A stretch of 64,000 bases of DNA from Desulfuribacillus stibiiarsenatis (GTDB lineage: Bacteria; Bacillota; Bacilli; Desulfuribacillales; Desulfuribacillaceae), in NCBI RefSeq assembly GCF_001742305.1, contig NZ_MJAT01000003.1, forward strand, positions 41,999 through 105,998. Reading direction: 5' to 3'. The notes under the pieces were generated by a model. The model was not told the DNA's origin and ran no database searches. It was given only the letters and a program-made list of their open reading frames with translations. This document shows positions 29,125 through 38,906 of this stretch, piece after piece. Every line of letters begins with the position of its first letter. Position 1 is the first letter of the stretch. A program made the position numbers and the translations under genes.

Positions 29125-30432
29125 CTATATAAGTGTAACTTTTTTATCGCTACCAGATAATCCTCTCGTAGCATTTCTTGTGTCGATAATCCTCTCGGCA
29201 GTTTCCACTAGCCATTGATAGTCTATCGATGAGTGGTCTGTGGCAATTAACACGATGTTTGCACTTTTCACATATTCATCTTCTAGAGGAATTGACTGGA
29301 GTTTCTTCGAAGATACTATGATTTGCGAAACATAAGGGTCGTAATAAGAAATTTCAACCCCCTCTTTTAATAGTAACTCTATTAAATTAATGATAGGAGA
29401 TTCTCTAAAGTCATTTACGTCTTTTTTGTAAGTTATGCCAACAATCAGTACTTTTGATTTCGATGGAGATACCCCTAGACTGTTAAGTGTACGCAGAACT
29501 ATCTGACTAACAAATTCTGGCATATGGCGATTGATTTCACCAGCTATTCCAATAAGTTTGGTGATATAGTTATATTCTCTGGCTTTCCATTCTAAATAGT
29601 GGGGGTCGACAGGAATGCAATGGCCACCTACTCCAGGACCAGGATAAAATGACATAATGCCGAAAGGTTTAGTGAAGGCAGCATCAAGGACGTCCCACAC
29701 GCTAATACCCATTTTGTCACACAACAAGGCAAATTCATTAGCTAATGCGATATTTACAGACCTGAATGTGTTTTCATATATTTTTGCAAACTCTGCGACT
29801 TTAACACTCGAGACAGGTACTATATGATTAATTAACTGACTATAAAAAGCAACTCCTACTTCAAGAGAATCATTGGCTATACCGCCAACAATTTTGTTAG
29901 TATTTTCTGTCGTATAGATTTTATTACCAGGGTCAATCCTCTCTGGTGAATGACATAGAAAGAAATCATTTTCCACCTTTAATCCTGAGCTCTCTAAAAT
30001 AGGCAACACTACTTCATCTGTCATTCCTGGATATATCGTAGACTCGATACAAATTAATTGCCCTTTTCTTAATTCCTTTGCAATTGCTTTTGTAGCGCCT
30101 ATAACGTGTTGAAGATCTGGAACAAGATTTTTTGTTAATGAGGTGGGAACACAAATGATAATAACATCCATTGTGCCAATTTTAGAAAAATTCTCAACGG
30201 CTGCGAGCTTTCCCTGTTTGACTAAATGATTCAGCTCGATTTCATTCACATCAGAAATATAATTAATGCCGTTATTTAGTTTTTCGACCCGTTCCTTGTT
30301 CGTGTCTACACCAGTAACATGAAACCCCACTTTAGCCAACTCTATAGCCAAAGGCAAACCAACATACCCTACTCCAACTACAGAAATGAGGGCCTTTCGG
30401 TTTTCAATCTTTTCTTTCAATTCATGTTTCAC
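29125..30432 (-). CDS. UDP-N-acetylglucosamine 6-dehydrogenase (WbpA-like)
   Basis: A UDP-glucose/GlcNAc dehydrogenase family enzyme of 435 residues that oxidises C6 to the uronic acid. The NAD site is VVGVGYVGLPLAIELAK (about residues 18-34), and catalytic C272 lies in PGVGGHCIPVDPHYL. GITYKKDVNDFRESP is present in the C-terminal domain. The subtype with an N-acetyl substrate is inferred from similarity to the WbpA/VipA group and from the neighbouring genes. The start is GTG at 30432 with AAGGAGGTGA upstream. It lies 50 bases after the aminotransferase gene and is probably cotranscribed with it. Confidence 0.9.
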   Translation of the reverse strand: MKHELKEKIENRKALISVVGVGYVGLPLAIELAKVGFHVTGVDTNKERVEKLNNGINYISDVNEIELNHLVKQGKLAAVENFSKIGTMDVIIICVPTSLTKNLVPDLQHVIGATKAIAKELRKGQLICIESTIYPGMTDEVVLPILESSGLKVENDFFLCHSPERIDPGNKIYTTENTNKIVGGIANDSLEVGVAFYSQLINHIVPVSSVKVAEFAKIYENTFRSVNIALANEFALLCDKMGISVWDVLDAAFTKPFGIMSFYPGPGVGGHCIPVDPHYLEWKAREYNYITKLIGIAGEINRHMPEFVSQIVLRTLNSLGVSPSKSKVLIVGITYKKDVNDFRESPIINLIELLLKEGVEISYYDPYVSQIIVSSKKLQSIPLEDEYVKSANIVLIATDHSSIDYQWLVETAERIIDTRNATRGLSGSDKKVTLI

Positions 30433-30482
30433 TATAGATTCACCTCCTTAATGCTGCTGTTTGAATTGCGTTGAAAAACGAA

Positions 30483-31628
30483 CTATTTGGAAAAGAAATC
30501 TATAATGGATTGAACTACATAACCAACCTCTTTATCTGTCAACTCAGGAAACATTGGTAAAGACAACACTTCATTGCAGGCTGCTTCAGCTATAGGGAAA
30601 TCCCCATCGCCATATCCAAGTGGAGCAAATACCTCTTGTAAATGCATAGGAATTGGGTAATATACCGTTGTTTCAACACCATTTTGTTTTAGATGCTCCT
30701 TAAGTTGATCACGTTGTTTTGTTTGAATAGTGTATTGGTGGTACACATGATAGGCGTAAGTTGGTTCATGGGGTAACTTTATATTAACTCCGTCTACAAT
30801 AATGCTTTGTTTTTGGAATAAATCATGATACTTTTTTGCGATTTGTCTACGTCGGTTCGTCCATTGTTCAAAATATTTGTACTTAGTTCTCAGAATGGCT
30901 GCTTGTAACTCATCTAATCTACTATTGCATCCTAGAATTTCATGACAATACTTCTTTTTTGCACCATGTACCCTTAGTAACTTTATCCTTTCTGCAATGT
31001 CAGGATTATTAGTGAGTACCATGCCTGCATCACCGAAAGCACCTAGATTTTTTGTTGGAAAAAAACTTATACAGCAAGTATCCCCGAAGGAACCGACCTT
31101 CTGCCCTTTAAATTCGGCTCCCAGCGCCTGGGCAGCATCTTCAATAACCTTTAGCTGATATCTCTTGGCTATTTCCATAATTGCATCCATCTCTACAGGA
31201 CAACCATATAAATGGACTGGTAGTATAGCTTTCGTTCTTGTAGTAATTTTCTCTTCTATTAAATTCGCGTCGATATTCCAAGTTTTGGCATCTATGTCCA
31301 CAAATACTGGTTTAGCTCCAGTGCGGGTAATCGCCCCAGCAGTAGCAAAAAATGTGAATGGCGTCGTTATAACCTCATCTCCATTACCTACACCACAGGC
31401 TAACAACGATAAGTACAGTGCATCACTTCCATTAGCAACTCCGATACCCTGTTTCACATTACAGAAATAAGATATTTGCTCTTCTAAGATGCGCACATTA
31501 TCACCCAATACAAAATTGCCTGATTCAACTACCTGAGAAAAGCACTTCTTTATTTCTTTCTTCAGAGTCTTGTTTTGACGATGCAAACTGAAACTTGGGA
31601 CGTGTTTCTTTTTATCTTGTTTTGCCAA
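30483..31628 (-). CDS. DegT/DnrJ/EryC1 sugar aminotransferase (WbpE/WlbC-like)
   Basis: PLP-dependent aminotransferase of 381 residues. The PLP lysine is K193 in FFPTKNLGAFGDAG. NGSDALYLSL, DEVITTPFTFFAT and EDAAQALGA are characteristic. In this company it should transfer an amino group to the 3-keto-UDP-GlcNAcA made by the fused enzyme. The start is TTG at 31628, preceded on the minus strand by GGGGGAGGG. It is the first gene of the minus-strand sugar-nucleotide operon and is divergent from the double ATP-grasp gene. Confidence 0.9.
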   Translation of the reverse strand: MAKQDKKKHVPSFSLHRQNKTLKKEIKKCFSQVVESGNFVLGDNVRILEEQISYFCNVKQGIGVANGSDALYLSLLACGVGNGDEVITTPFTFFATAGAITRTGAKPVFVDIDAKTWNIDANLIEEKITTRTKAILPVHLYGCPVEMDAIMEIAKRYQLKVIEDAAQALGAEFKGQKVGSFGDTCCISFFPTKNLGAFGDAGMVLTNNPDIAERIKLLRVHGAKKKYCHEILGCNSRLDELQAAILRTKYKYFEQWTNRRRQIAKKYHDLFQKQSIIVDGVNIKLPHEPTYAYHVYHQYTIQTKQRDQLKEHLKQNGVETTVYYPIPMHLQEVFAPLGYGDGDFPIAEAACNEVLSLPMFPELTDKEVGYVVQSIIDFFSK

Positions 31629-31824
31629 AGGCCCTCCCCCTCTTTTATTGAATTCTATTTATTATATGGATTGAACCTCAAAGCCGAAACCTTGTCATTC
31701 GCTCATTTTCCTAACGTGGAGCATTTGTCTAGTACAAATATTCACCGTGAACATATTGTATTTATATATTCACAGTATAAGTTATCAGAGTTATAACATA
31801 CCAAATAATGGGGGTTAGTTGCAT

Positions 31825-34002
31825 ATGACTGAAATTAAACATGTTCAATTACGCCTTGGAACAAATGAGTATGCAATTATAGAGTTCGCAGATTCTACCA
31901 TTGACAAATTCTCTGAAGGCAAACATATCATACATGTTGGTCAAAAAAAGTTATTAGTACTTGTTAAGAAATCAACAACGAAAACGAATAGCAACATACT
32001 ATACTTGAATCAATTGACATTTCATAAATTACAACTTCCAGAAAATATCGTGTTGACGTTACGGTATGAGAAAGGTGTTATTCTACTTGGTCCCATTTTA
32101 GGCATATTCACCACTAGCGACGACATAGAAGAACTTTTACGCGGTAAAGCGGACAACGCATTTATGGATTTAGAGTTTCGTAAAAGAGGACAAGGCCTAT
32201 ATTATTTTTTCACTACTAAAGATATTTGTTGGAGCACCCAATCCGTGAACGCTTATTTTTGGGATAAAGAAAGACGTTGGAAACGTCAACAATTCCCGTT
32301 GCCTGATATAATCTATGACAGTTCATTTGGCAAGGATGCAGCTATAGAGTCTTACGGTCTACGGGCAAAAATTATAGAGAACAAATTAGATATACGTGTA
32401 TTAAATGATCCCATCGTTCTTTGCATAGAAGAAGTCTTTCAGCATCTTAATAGTGAAGCAATTATAAGAGAACATCTGCAGCCTAGTGTCCCATTAGCTA
32501 CTTTCTTAGATAATCCTTTCATACTGCAAGCGCTATTACAGAAAACTCCTGATTTGAAATGGAATTCATTTGAAACGATAATAAAAATATCTTCTGAAAA
32601 GAGTACTTCAGCTTGCGCTATTAACGATGATAGATATCTGAATTCAAAAGATGTGATAGACTATTGTTTTCCTTATCAATCATCTTCAATTCTAGAAGCT
32701 TGCAAAGCATTATCACAACAGGTTGCTAAGATAATCGAGATTCATTTTGGTACAATTCTTGAATTAGAACTTGATTTCGGAATTGACGCAACAGGGAAAG
32801 TTTGGCTGCTCCGGGTAAATAGCAATCCATCAAAGCAATCTTTCTTACTGAGAAATAATCCTTCTGTCATGAACCGAGTCATTCAGTTGCCAATATTAAC
32901 TTGCTTTTCATTCGCTGGATTCATCCCAACCATTACTGTGCCTACTAAGGCATATCCTACGTTTGGATTGGCAGTATCAAAAAAAGTATGGAATCGAATT
33001 GACAAAAATGCATTACTCAAAGACAAAGCCCTTCTGGCTCAATCTAAAGGTCTTTCTTTCTATTGTTTTAAGCTTTCAAACGTAAATTGGGATCATAATC
33101 TCGTAGAAGCATATGATTATAACCCCCTCCTTTCAGGCTGGATAAAAAAACAAATACCAGTCCCAGATGTTATTCAATATAGGGGAGGTACTCCTACGCT
33201 TGAGGATTTCAATAATCCTACTTGCCAAGGAAAAGTATTCAATATTCAATGGATAAACGCTACTAAAGTTTTTGGAAAGTGGGAAACATATAAGGCATTG
33301 CGTTTCTTCGAGAAAACAACGGCATACCTACCTGAAACAACACTGTTAACCCTCTCAAATCTACAACAATATTTGCAAAAGCACGCATTCTGCTATATTA
33401 AAAGTAATTCTGGCAAATGCGGTTACAACGTGTTTCGTATTGAAAGAGGCATTAATGGTTATCTTTGTAAAGCAGGCGGGAGCATGATTCAAATTAAGAA
33501 TTTCACTGACCTAAAGGGGCTATTTGAATTTCTCATAAGAACAATTGGGAAGGATGGAATTTTACAACAGGGGATTAATCTTGCGCAAATGAACAACTGC
33601 CCTTTTGATATGCGGGTTTTAGTACAGAAAAACGGGCATTGTGAGTGGATAGTCTCAGCTCTAAACTATAGAATTGGAGCTCCTAATGCTGTAGTAACAA
33701 ATTTTGCCGCAGGGGCTACAGACATTCTAAAAATACCAGGAGAAAAGCTATTGCAGTGCTGTCTAACGTGGGAAGCATTAACAGAAATTTCTCTAGATAC
33801 AGTTTACGCCCTTGAGAGCTATTTCGGTAGAATTGGTGAAGTAGGTCTAGATATCGGATTAGACATACATGGGAAGCTCTGGATCATTGAAGCGAACAGT
33901 CGTCCTAGCAGTATCGCCTATAGAAACGCTACTTCAGAAACTCGTCAAAACATATTCGGCATGCCTTTTGATTATGCTATCGCTTCCGTGCAACATATGT
34001 AA
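31825..34002 (+). CDS. Double YheC/YheD-type ATP-grasp protein (spore-coat associated family)
   Basis: A 725-residue protein made of two YheC/D-like halves (about 1-365 and 366-725). The C-terminal half carries a full ATP-grasp domain: lysine in YIKSNSGKCGYNVF, QQGINLA, RVLVQKNG and the metal-binding LDIGLDIHGKLWIIEANSRPS. The first half keeps the N-terminal YheC/D motifs (LGPILGIFTT, CWSTQSVNAYFWD) and the terminal WLLRVNSNPS but lacks the ATP-binding lysine region, so it is probably inactive. The ATG at 31825 is preferred over the TTG at 31819 (GGGGG at 31810-31814). YheC/D proteins are linked to the endospore coat; the reaction is unknown. Confidence 0.82.
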   Translation: MTEIKHVQLRLGTNEYAIIEFADSTIDKFSEGKHIIHVGQKKLLVLVKKSTTKTNSNILYLNQLTFHKLQLPENIVLTLRYEKGVILLGPILGIFTTSDDIEELLRGKADNAFMDLEFRKRGQGLYYFFTTKDICWSTQSVNAYFWDKERRWKRQQFPLPDIIYDSSFGKDAAIESYGLRAKIIENKLDIRVLNDPIVLCIEEVFQHLNSEAIIREHLQPSVPLATFLDNPFILQALLQKTPDLKWNSFETIIKISSEKSTSACAINDDRYLNSKDVIDYCFPYQSSSILEACKALSQQVAKIIEIHFGTILELELDFGIDATGKVWLLRVNSNPSKQSFLLRNNPSVMNRVIQLPILTCFSFAGFIPTITVPTKAYPTFGLAVSKKVWNRIDKNALLKDKALLAQSKGLSFYCFKLSNVNWDHNLVEAYDYNPLLSGWIKKQIPVPDVIQYRGGTPTLEDFNNPTCQGKVFNIQWINATKVFGKWETYKALRFFEKTTAYLPETTLLTLSNLQQYLQKHAFCYIKSNSGKCGYNVFRIERGINGYLCKAGGSMIQIKNFTDLKGLFEFLIRTIGKDGILQQGINLAQMNNCPFDMRVLVQKNGHCEWIVSALNYRIGAPNAVVTNFAAGATDILKIPGEKLLQCCLTWEALTEISLDTVYALESYFGRIGEVGLDIGLDIHGKLWIIEANSRPSSIAYRNATSETRQNIFGMPFDYAIASVQHM

Positions 34003-34079
34003 ACATAAACAAAAGTACAGGAACTTGACTACTGATTCTCATACCAATATATTCGTTATTTGTACAAAAGTTTATATTT

Positions 34080-34116
34080 AAAACATCCCTTGAAACTAAG
34101 TTCAAGGGATGTTTTA
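34080..34116. terminator. Bidirectional terminator
   Basis: AAAACATCCCTTGAA pairs with TTCAAGGGATGTTTTA around CTAAG, between the convergent ATP-grasp and epimerase genes. Confidence 0.9.
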
Positions 34117-34163
34117 ATCGCTACTTCTGGAGCAAAAATCTCGTGCCAGATTTACATAGTGCC

Positions 34164-35108
34164 TTATTCTCGTACTTTCTTTAACCATTGGTAGGTTTTT
34201 TCAAGTCCTTCCGTTAAAGTATGGATACTCTTCCAATGTAAGTCATTTTTAATCACCTGGGTGTCAACGCTTCTTCTCCTTACGATGTCGACTGGGCGCT
34301 TGCCTTCATATTCAATAGAAGTAACTGGGTTATTTGTAACTTTAAGAACTTTATCAGCCAAATCGTTTACACTTGTTTCTATGCCAGTGCCAACATTATA
34401 TGTTTTGCCAATGGCAGAACAATCAACAGCAGCGAGAAGTATAGCATCCAGTGCATCGTCGATATAGGTGAAATCCCTAGTTTGTTGTCCGTCCCCATAA
34501 ATTGTTAGCGGTTGCCTCTGCAACGATGCTTCAAAAAATTTAGCTACTACTCCGCAGTAAGGATTGATTGTTGTTTGACCAGGTCCAAATACATTAGATA
34601 AACGCAATATTGAAGTAGGAAGCCCATACATATGGTAATAAACATTACAATAATGTTCTGCCGAGAATTTACTAGCTGCGTATGGAAGACGAATCTCATA
34701 ATAGGATTCTGGCGTAGGCAGTAAAGCTGCATCGCTATAAATTGAGGCTGTTGAAGTATATATGAATCGTTTCAGATTAGGGCAATGGCTATAAGTGTCT
34801 TGTAACAAAAGCAATTGACCATATAGGTTGACTTGAAAATCGCGATCTATATTGGAGACCGATTGTATTAAGTTTGCACAAGCTAAATGAAATATATATT
34901 CAACTTTTGGCAGAATATCTTTCAGAATTTTCCTATCCAAGATGCTTCCTTCTATAAAAGTTACTTTATCACTAACAGGAACTGCTGCTCTATTTCCAGT
35001 AGAGAGATCATCAAGTACATAGATATGCTGACTGATAGGCAATAGTTTACTGATTAGCTGAGATCCTATGAAACCAGCACCACCAGTGACCATTATATTA
35101 CCTAACAT
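34164..35108 (-). CDS. NAD-dependent epimerase/dehydratase (GalE-like)
   Basis: An extended short-chain dehydrogenase of 314 residues. MVTGGAGFIGSQL is the NAD-binding loop, the active-site pair is YAASK (YxxxK), and STASIYSDA supplies the catalytic Thr/Ser. NVFGPGQ and GDGQQTRDFTYIDD are typical of UDP-glucose/GlcNAc 4-epimerases. The ATG at 35108 follows GGGGGTGA; the GTG at 35117 lies inside that site. It starts 16 bases after the CgeB-like gene and should supply a hexose or HexNAc epimer to the surface glycan. Confidence 0.9.
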   Translation of the reverse strand: MLGNIMVTGGAGFIGSQLISKLLPISQHIYVLDDLSTGNRAAVPVSDKVTFIEGSILDRKILKDILPKVEYIFHLACANLIQSVSNIDRDFQVNLYGQLLLLQDTYSHCPNLKRFIYTSTASIYSDAALLPTPESYYEIRLPYAASKFSAEHYCNVYYHMYGLPTSILRLSNVFGPGQTTINPYCGVVAKFFEASLQRQPLTIYGDGQQTRDFTYIDDALDAILLAAVDCSAIGKTYNVGTGIETSVNDLADKVLKVTNNPVTSIEYEGKRPVDIVRRRSVDTQVIKNDLHWKSIHTLTEGLEKTYQWLKKVRE

Positions 35109-35124
35109 ACGTATCACCCCCTTC

Positions 35125-36126
35125 TTAGAAAATGTTTAGTTTCTGATTTATTAATGGCTCTATATTAGGCCATACCTTTTCTATTTGCTGACAATAAGTA
35201 TAATTATCAAGTGTTTTTTTACGTGCATTATTACCTATTTTGTGACGAAGCTCCGTCTGATTTAGATAATAGTTTACTAGCTCAATAGTTTCTTCTGGTG
35301 AACTTGTTAGAACAAGATCTTCATTCTCTACAAACATTTCCTGAAGAGCGGGAGTTCTGCTTGCAATCATAAAGGCACCTGTACCTAATATTTCAAAGGT
35401 ACGTTGGGTTACTTGATGTTCAGCATTTTGAATGCCTAATACAATTTTTGAAGCGCGATATACAGCAGATGTACTTTTGTAGGGTAATGGACCACGCAAC
35501 CATTCTTGAGGCACAGTACTTTTGAACTCTTGTTTAATTAATGTTCGATGTTTGTACCATCCGGAACCCCAAACATGAGTCGTAATATTATGATTAATCA
35601 GAGGGAACAATAGATGTTCAAGACTCTCATAACGATAAGTTCGCTTGATTAGATGGGCGTTTCCAATTAAGGCTATATCAAATGTTTCTACATCCTCTTC
35701 TGACTTTTTTGGGAATAGGCGTGGGTTTATAGCGAAATTGAAGTAGCTTGCTGGTATCCCTAAATAGTTGTATTTTTCAACACAGTCGGGATGAATGGTA
35801 AGAACATAGTCGGGTTTAGCTGTTTGCACAGCCTTTAACGACCAGCTCTCATAATGAATGATGTCTTCCGTAGCCCAGTAAATATGATACAAATGATATT
35901 TTTTGCATAGATCAGGGATTTTTTCCAGAAACCCTCCGAATAGTGAGTAATTAAAACCAACAGTGATTAAGATATCAGGTCTGAAGTAAGCGATTCCTGC
36001 CTCTACTTCTTTCGATATCCAAGACGACTGATAAAAAATTTCATGGCCCATTTGAGCAAGCGAATCTCCTAAACTATTCAGGCAATAGGAACGATGATCA
36101 AGAAAAAAGATTTTGTATTTTTGCAT
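35125..36126 (-). CDS. CgeB-family spore-maturation glycosyltransferase
   Basis: 333 residues. It begins with a DUF3880-like region (FFLDHRSYCLNSLGDSLAQMGHE, RPDILITVGFNYS, HIYWATEDIIHYESWS). The C-terminal part is a CgeB-type GT-B domain with NAEHQVTQRTFEILGTGAFMIASRTP. B. subtilis CgeB acts in the outermost spore layer (crust) and belongs to the glycosyltransferases. GGGAG stands before the ATG on the minus strand. It is followed by the epimerase gene in the same operon. Confidence 0.88.
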   Translation of the reverse strand: MQKYKIFFLDHRSYCLNSLGDSLAQMGHEIFYQSSWISKEVEAGIAYFRPDILITVGFNYSLFGGFLEKIPDLCKKYHLYHIYWATEDIIHYESWSLKAVQTAKPDYVLTIHPDCVEKYNYLGIPASYFNFAINPRLFPKKSEEDVETFDIALIGNAHLIKRTYRYESLEHLLFPLINHNITTHVWGSGWYKHRTLIKQEFKSTVPQEWLRGPLPYKSTSAVYRASKIVLGIQNAEHQVTQRTFEILGTGAFMIASRTPALQEMFVENEDLVLTSSPEETIELVNYYLNQTELRHKIGNNARKKTLDNYTYCQQIEKVWPNIEPLINQKLNIF

Positions 36127-36387
36127 ATATGTCTCCCTTCAGGCGGCAACTTGGCCGAAAACAGCTATAGATTTCAAGTGTTTATAATACTTATTATATT
36201 AATCAATATTTATTTTGCTTGGGATACTAGCTGAGAGTCGTATAGATTATTTTATAACCGTCATGACGATATACAATGATTGCTAGCAATGGAAAACATT
36301 ACACCAACAGCAAGTGAACCCTCCTACTTTGTTTGTGCGTCTTTATATGTGTAAGAAACAAACAAAAACAAAAGGAGAGTTCAAATA

Positions 36388-36810
36388 ATGAAAAGAAAAA
36401 TTATGATGGCCGTCACTGCAGGTATGGTATTCGCAGCAGCAACACCGGGCTTTGCAATGATCACAGACTCAGATGAGATGAATAAAAGGATGATTCAAGA
36501 GAATCAAGACCGCATCGAACAGAGCATTGATCCCATTGCTGGAGTGATTGGTGGAGACGAACCAGTGTTCAAAATTATGGCAATTGATGGAGTAGAAGGT
36601 GAAATCCCGGAAGAATTTATGAGAATCACGGCTGTCACTGATGGCAATGAGCAAATGGAAGTGGCAGAAGACATGGTAACATTAACAGGAGCGGCTGAAT
36701 CAGGTATAGCAGAAGAGCTATATACAACAACAGTTGCAGAAGAAAAGAAAGGTCTATTCGGAAGAATTGCAGATTTCTTCCAGAATATTTTTCACTGGAT
36801 TATTGGGTAA
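36388..36810 (+). CDS. Small secreted protein of unknown function
   Basis: 140 residues. A clear signal peptide (MKRKIMMAVTAGMVFAAATPGFA, cleavage after A23) leads a mature chain of about 117 residues that is strongly acidic and has no cysteine. It ends in an amphipathic aromatic helix, GLFGRIADFFQNIFHWIIG, which looks membrane-active or membrane-associating. AAAGGAGAG precedes the ATG and a terminator follows. No family is recognised. It is possibly a cell-surface or spore-related factor, but nothing shows this directly. Confidence 0.75.
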   Translation: MKRKIMMAVTAGMVFAAATPGFAMITDSDEMNKRMIQENQDRIEQSIDPIAGVIGGDEPVFKIMAIDGVEGEIPEEFMRITAVTDGNEQMEVAEDMVTLTGAAESGIAEELYTTTVAEEKKGLFGRIADFFQNIFHWIIG

Positions 36811-36814
36811 ATAA

Positions 36815-36848
36815 GAAAACCCCACGCAATAGGTGCTGGGGTTCTTTG
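36815..36848. terminator. Terminator between convergent genes
   Basis: GAAAACCCCA and TGGGGTTCTTT pair around about 12 bases, at the end of the secreted-protein gene and close to the stop of the PAS kinase on the other strand. Confidence 0.8.
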
Positions 36849-36850
36849 CA

Positions 36851-38680
36851 TTAAGGAAGGGGGAAGTGAATGGTAAAGGAAGTGCCATGTTCGTTAGAAG
36901 CAACATCGATTCTACCGTTATGACGTTCTACAATACTATAGCATACTGCTAGCCCTAGTCCAGTTCCGTGGCTCTTAGTGGTAAAGAAAGGGGTACCTAG
37001 TTTGCCTAGTACATCGCTTGGTATTCCATGACCAGTATCTTCAATGCGCAACACGACAGAATGAACGGTACTATAAGTCTGAATCTTTACACATCCACCT
37101 GAGTCTATTGCTTCAAAGCCATTCTTCACTAGATTTAATATTAGTTGGCGAAATTCCATCTCGTTAATATCAACCTTCGGGATATCTTCTAAAAGGAACG
37201 AAATATTTTTATTCTCTTTTAAAGCTTCAGATTGCAGTAAAGGGAAGATATTTTCCACGAGAAGGTTTATATTATGCGATTGCCTATCATAATGTTTATA
37301 GCCTGCGAGCGATAGAAATTCTGTAATAATATGATTGGCACGATCTAATTCAGAAATCATTAGCTCGAAATGATGGCTATGGTTAGCGAAGTATTCCTTG
37401 CTCATCATAAACTGTAGAAATCCACGGACGGTCGTTAATGGATTGCGAATCTCATGGCCAATGCCAGCCGCCATCTGACCAATTAGATTTAATTTATCAA
37501 GGCGAGCAATTTCACGCGTAAGTTTCTCGTTTTCCGTCACATCTAGTGCAACATATAAGAAACACATCTCGCCAGTAACCTCGATAATCTCCGATGAATG
37601 GATTAACTCCCTGATATGTCCCTGTTTTGTTAAGCATTTAACTTTAAAATTCGACCGACTACCGGAAGACCCTGAATCCAATACGTCAGAATCAATGGGA
37701 TAGTGATTGGAGAAAACCGTTAGCACATCAGTGCATTGTCCAATTACTTCATCTTTGGTATATCCCGTAAAGAAACACCAAGCATCATTCACATCCAGGA
37801 CTGTTCGCTTCTCAACTGAAATTAAACACATCATAGCTGGGCTTAAATGAAATGACTTAAAGAACAGTTCTTCTGAGCGTTTTGCAGCTAGTTGAAGTTC
37901 TTTTTTTGCTGTAATATCGCGGACGATCACAGCATATCCGTCTTCATATGGATACGCAGTGATGTCGTAGTATGTATTGTTGATTGGGTCTAAACATTCC
38001 GTACTGTTGGAGAGCCGAGCCTGCGATAGCACTTGAATAAAATCAAAAATTGTAGAGTTGATGAATTCAGGGAATACCCGAAAGAGGTTGCGGCCTAGTA
38101 AATCGAGCTTGCTTTTATTCAATAGTTCTTCGATTTTAGGATTGATGTAAAGAAACCGCCAGTTCTGGTCGAAAATCGCAAAGCCATCGGACATACTAGA
38201 CAAAACGATGGCTAATTTTGATAAATTCTTATCAAGCTCTTCCTCTAATTTTCTCTCCATTGTAATATCATCCCAGCTCACGACTACACCGTCGGTAAGT
38301 TTCGCAACAGATACCTTAATATAGCTAAGTTCCCCATCTCGATTATAGGTGGATGTTTCAAGTACAGCAGGGCGATTCGTCAAAACCACTTCGCAGTATC
38401 GATCGAAGAGTCCAGACTCGACGTATCCAGGATATAGTTCAAGCAAAGAGAAGTTGGATGCTTCTTCTATAGGAACGCCAAGGAATTCGCTCGCTGCTTG
38501 ATTGATGCTTTCAAAGCGAAAGTCAATAATCCGCTCCTCAGCATCTCGTATCGCAGAAAATATTACAAAACAATCCATCAAAACGTTTAACGCAATTTTA
38601 TATTTTTCATGAGCTTCATTAAGTTGCTGTTTTAAGAAAGCAACTTCATTGGACAAGTATTGGATACGTGGTTCAGACAT
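36851..38680 (-). CDS. Soluble PAS-domain histidine kinase (sporulation-kinase-like)
   Basis: 609 residues without transmembrane helices. Three PAS domains (about 30-140, 150-260 and 268-388) precede HisKA with H409 in MAAGIGHEIRNPLTTVRGFLQ and a HATPase_c domain (IEDTGHGIP, GTGLGLAV). The GHEIRNPLTTVRGFLQ box is that of KinA-KinE type kinases which feed the Spo0F/Spo0A phosphorelay. No response regulator lies nearby, which fits an orphan phosphorelay kinase. GGAAGGG precedes the ATG. Identification as a sporulation kinase is inference. Confidence 0.88.
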   Translation of the reverse strand: MSEPRIQYLSNEVAFLKQQLNEAHEKYKIALNVLMDCFVIFSAIRDAEERIIDFRFESINQAASEFLGVPIEEASNFSLLELYPGYVESGLFDRYCEVVLTNRPAVLETSTYNRDGELSYIKVSVAKLTDGVVVSWDDITMERKLEEELDKNLSKLAIVLSSMSDGFAIFDQNWRFLYINPKIEELLNKSKLDLLGRNLFRVFPEFINSTIFDFIQVLSQARLSNSTECLDPINNTYYDITAYPYEDGYAVIVRDITAKKELQLAAKRSEELFFKSFHLSPAMMCLISVEKRTVLDVNDAWCFFTGYTKDEVIGQCTDVLTVFSNHYPIDSDVLDSGSSGSRSNFKVKCLTKQGHIRELIHSSEIIEVTGEMCFLYVALDVTENEKLTREIARLDKLNLIGQMAAGIGHEIRNPLTTVRGFLQFMMSKEYFANHSHHFELMISELDRANHIITEFLSLAGYKHYDRQSHNINLLVENIFPLLQSEALKENKNISFLLEDIPKVDINEMEFRQLILNLVKNGFEAIDSGGCVKIQTYSTVHSVVLRIEDTGHGIPSDVLGKLGTPFFTTKSHGTGLGLAVCYSIVERHNGRIDVASNEHGTSFTIHFPLP

Positions 38681-38906
38681 AATCTATCAACCCTTCCAAA
38701 AAGATCCGTAGAAAGAAACGTAAAAATGCCATATATTACTTATGTAAAATAATACTATAGCAAAATATGGATGGCAACAGTTTAGAAGCACAAGTGGAAG
38801 TCATAATGACGAACCGATAAGGTTGTAATAAATTTACAGAATATCGCGCAAATTACAGATATGTGATTTCACAGGGAAAGTGCTGGCTTTATTGAGGGGT
38901 GAGATA

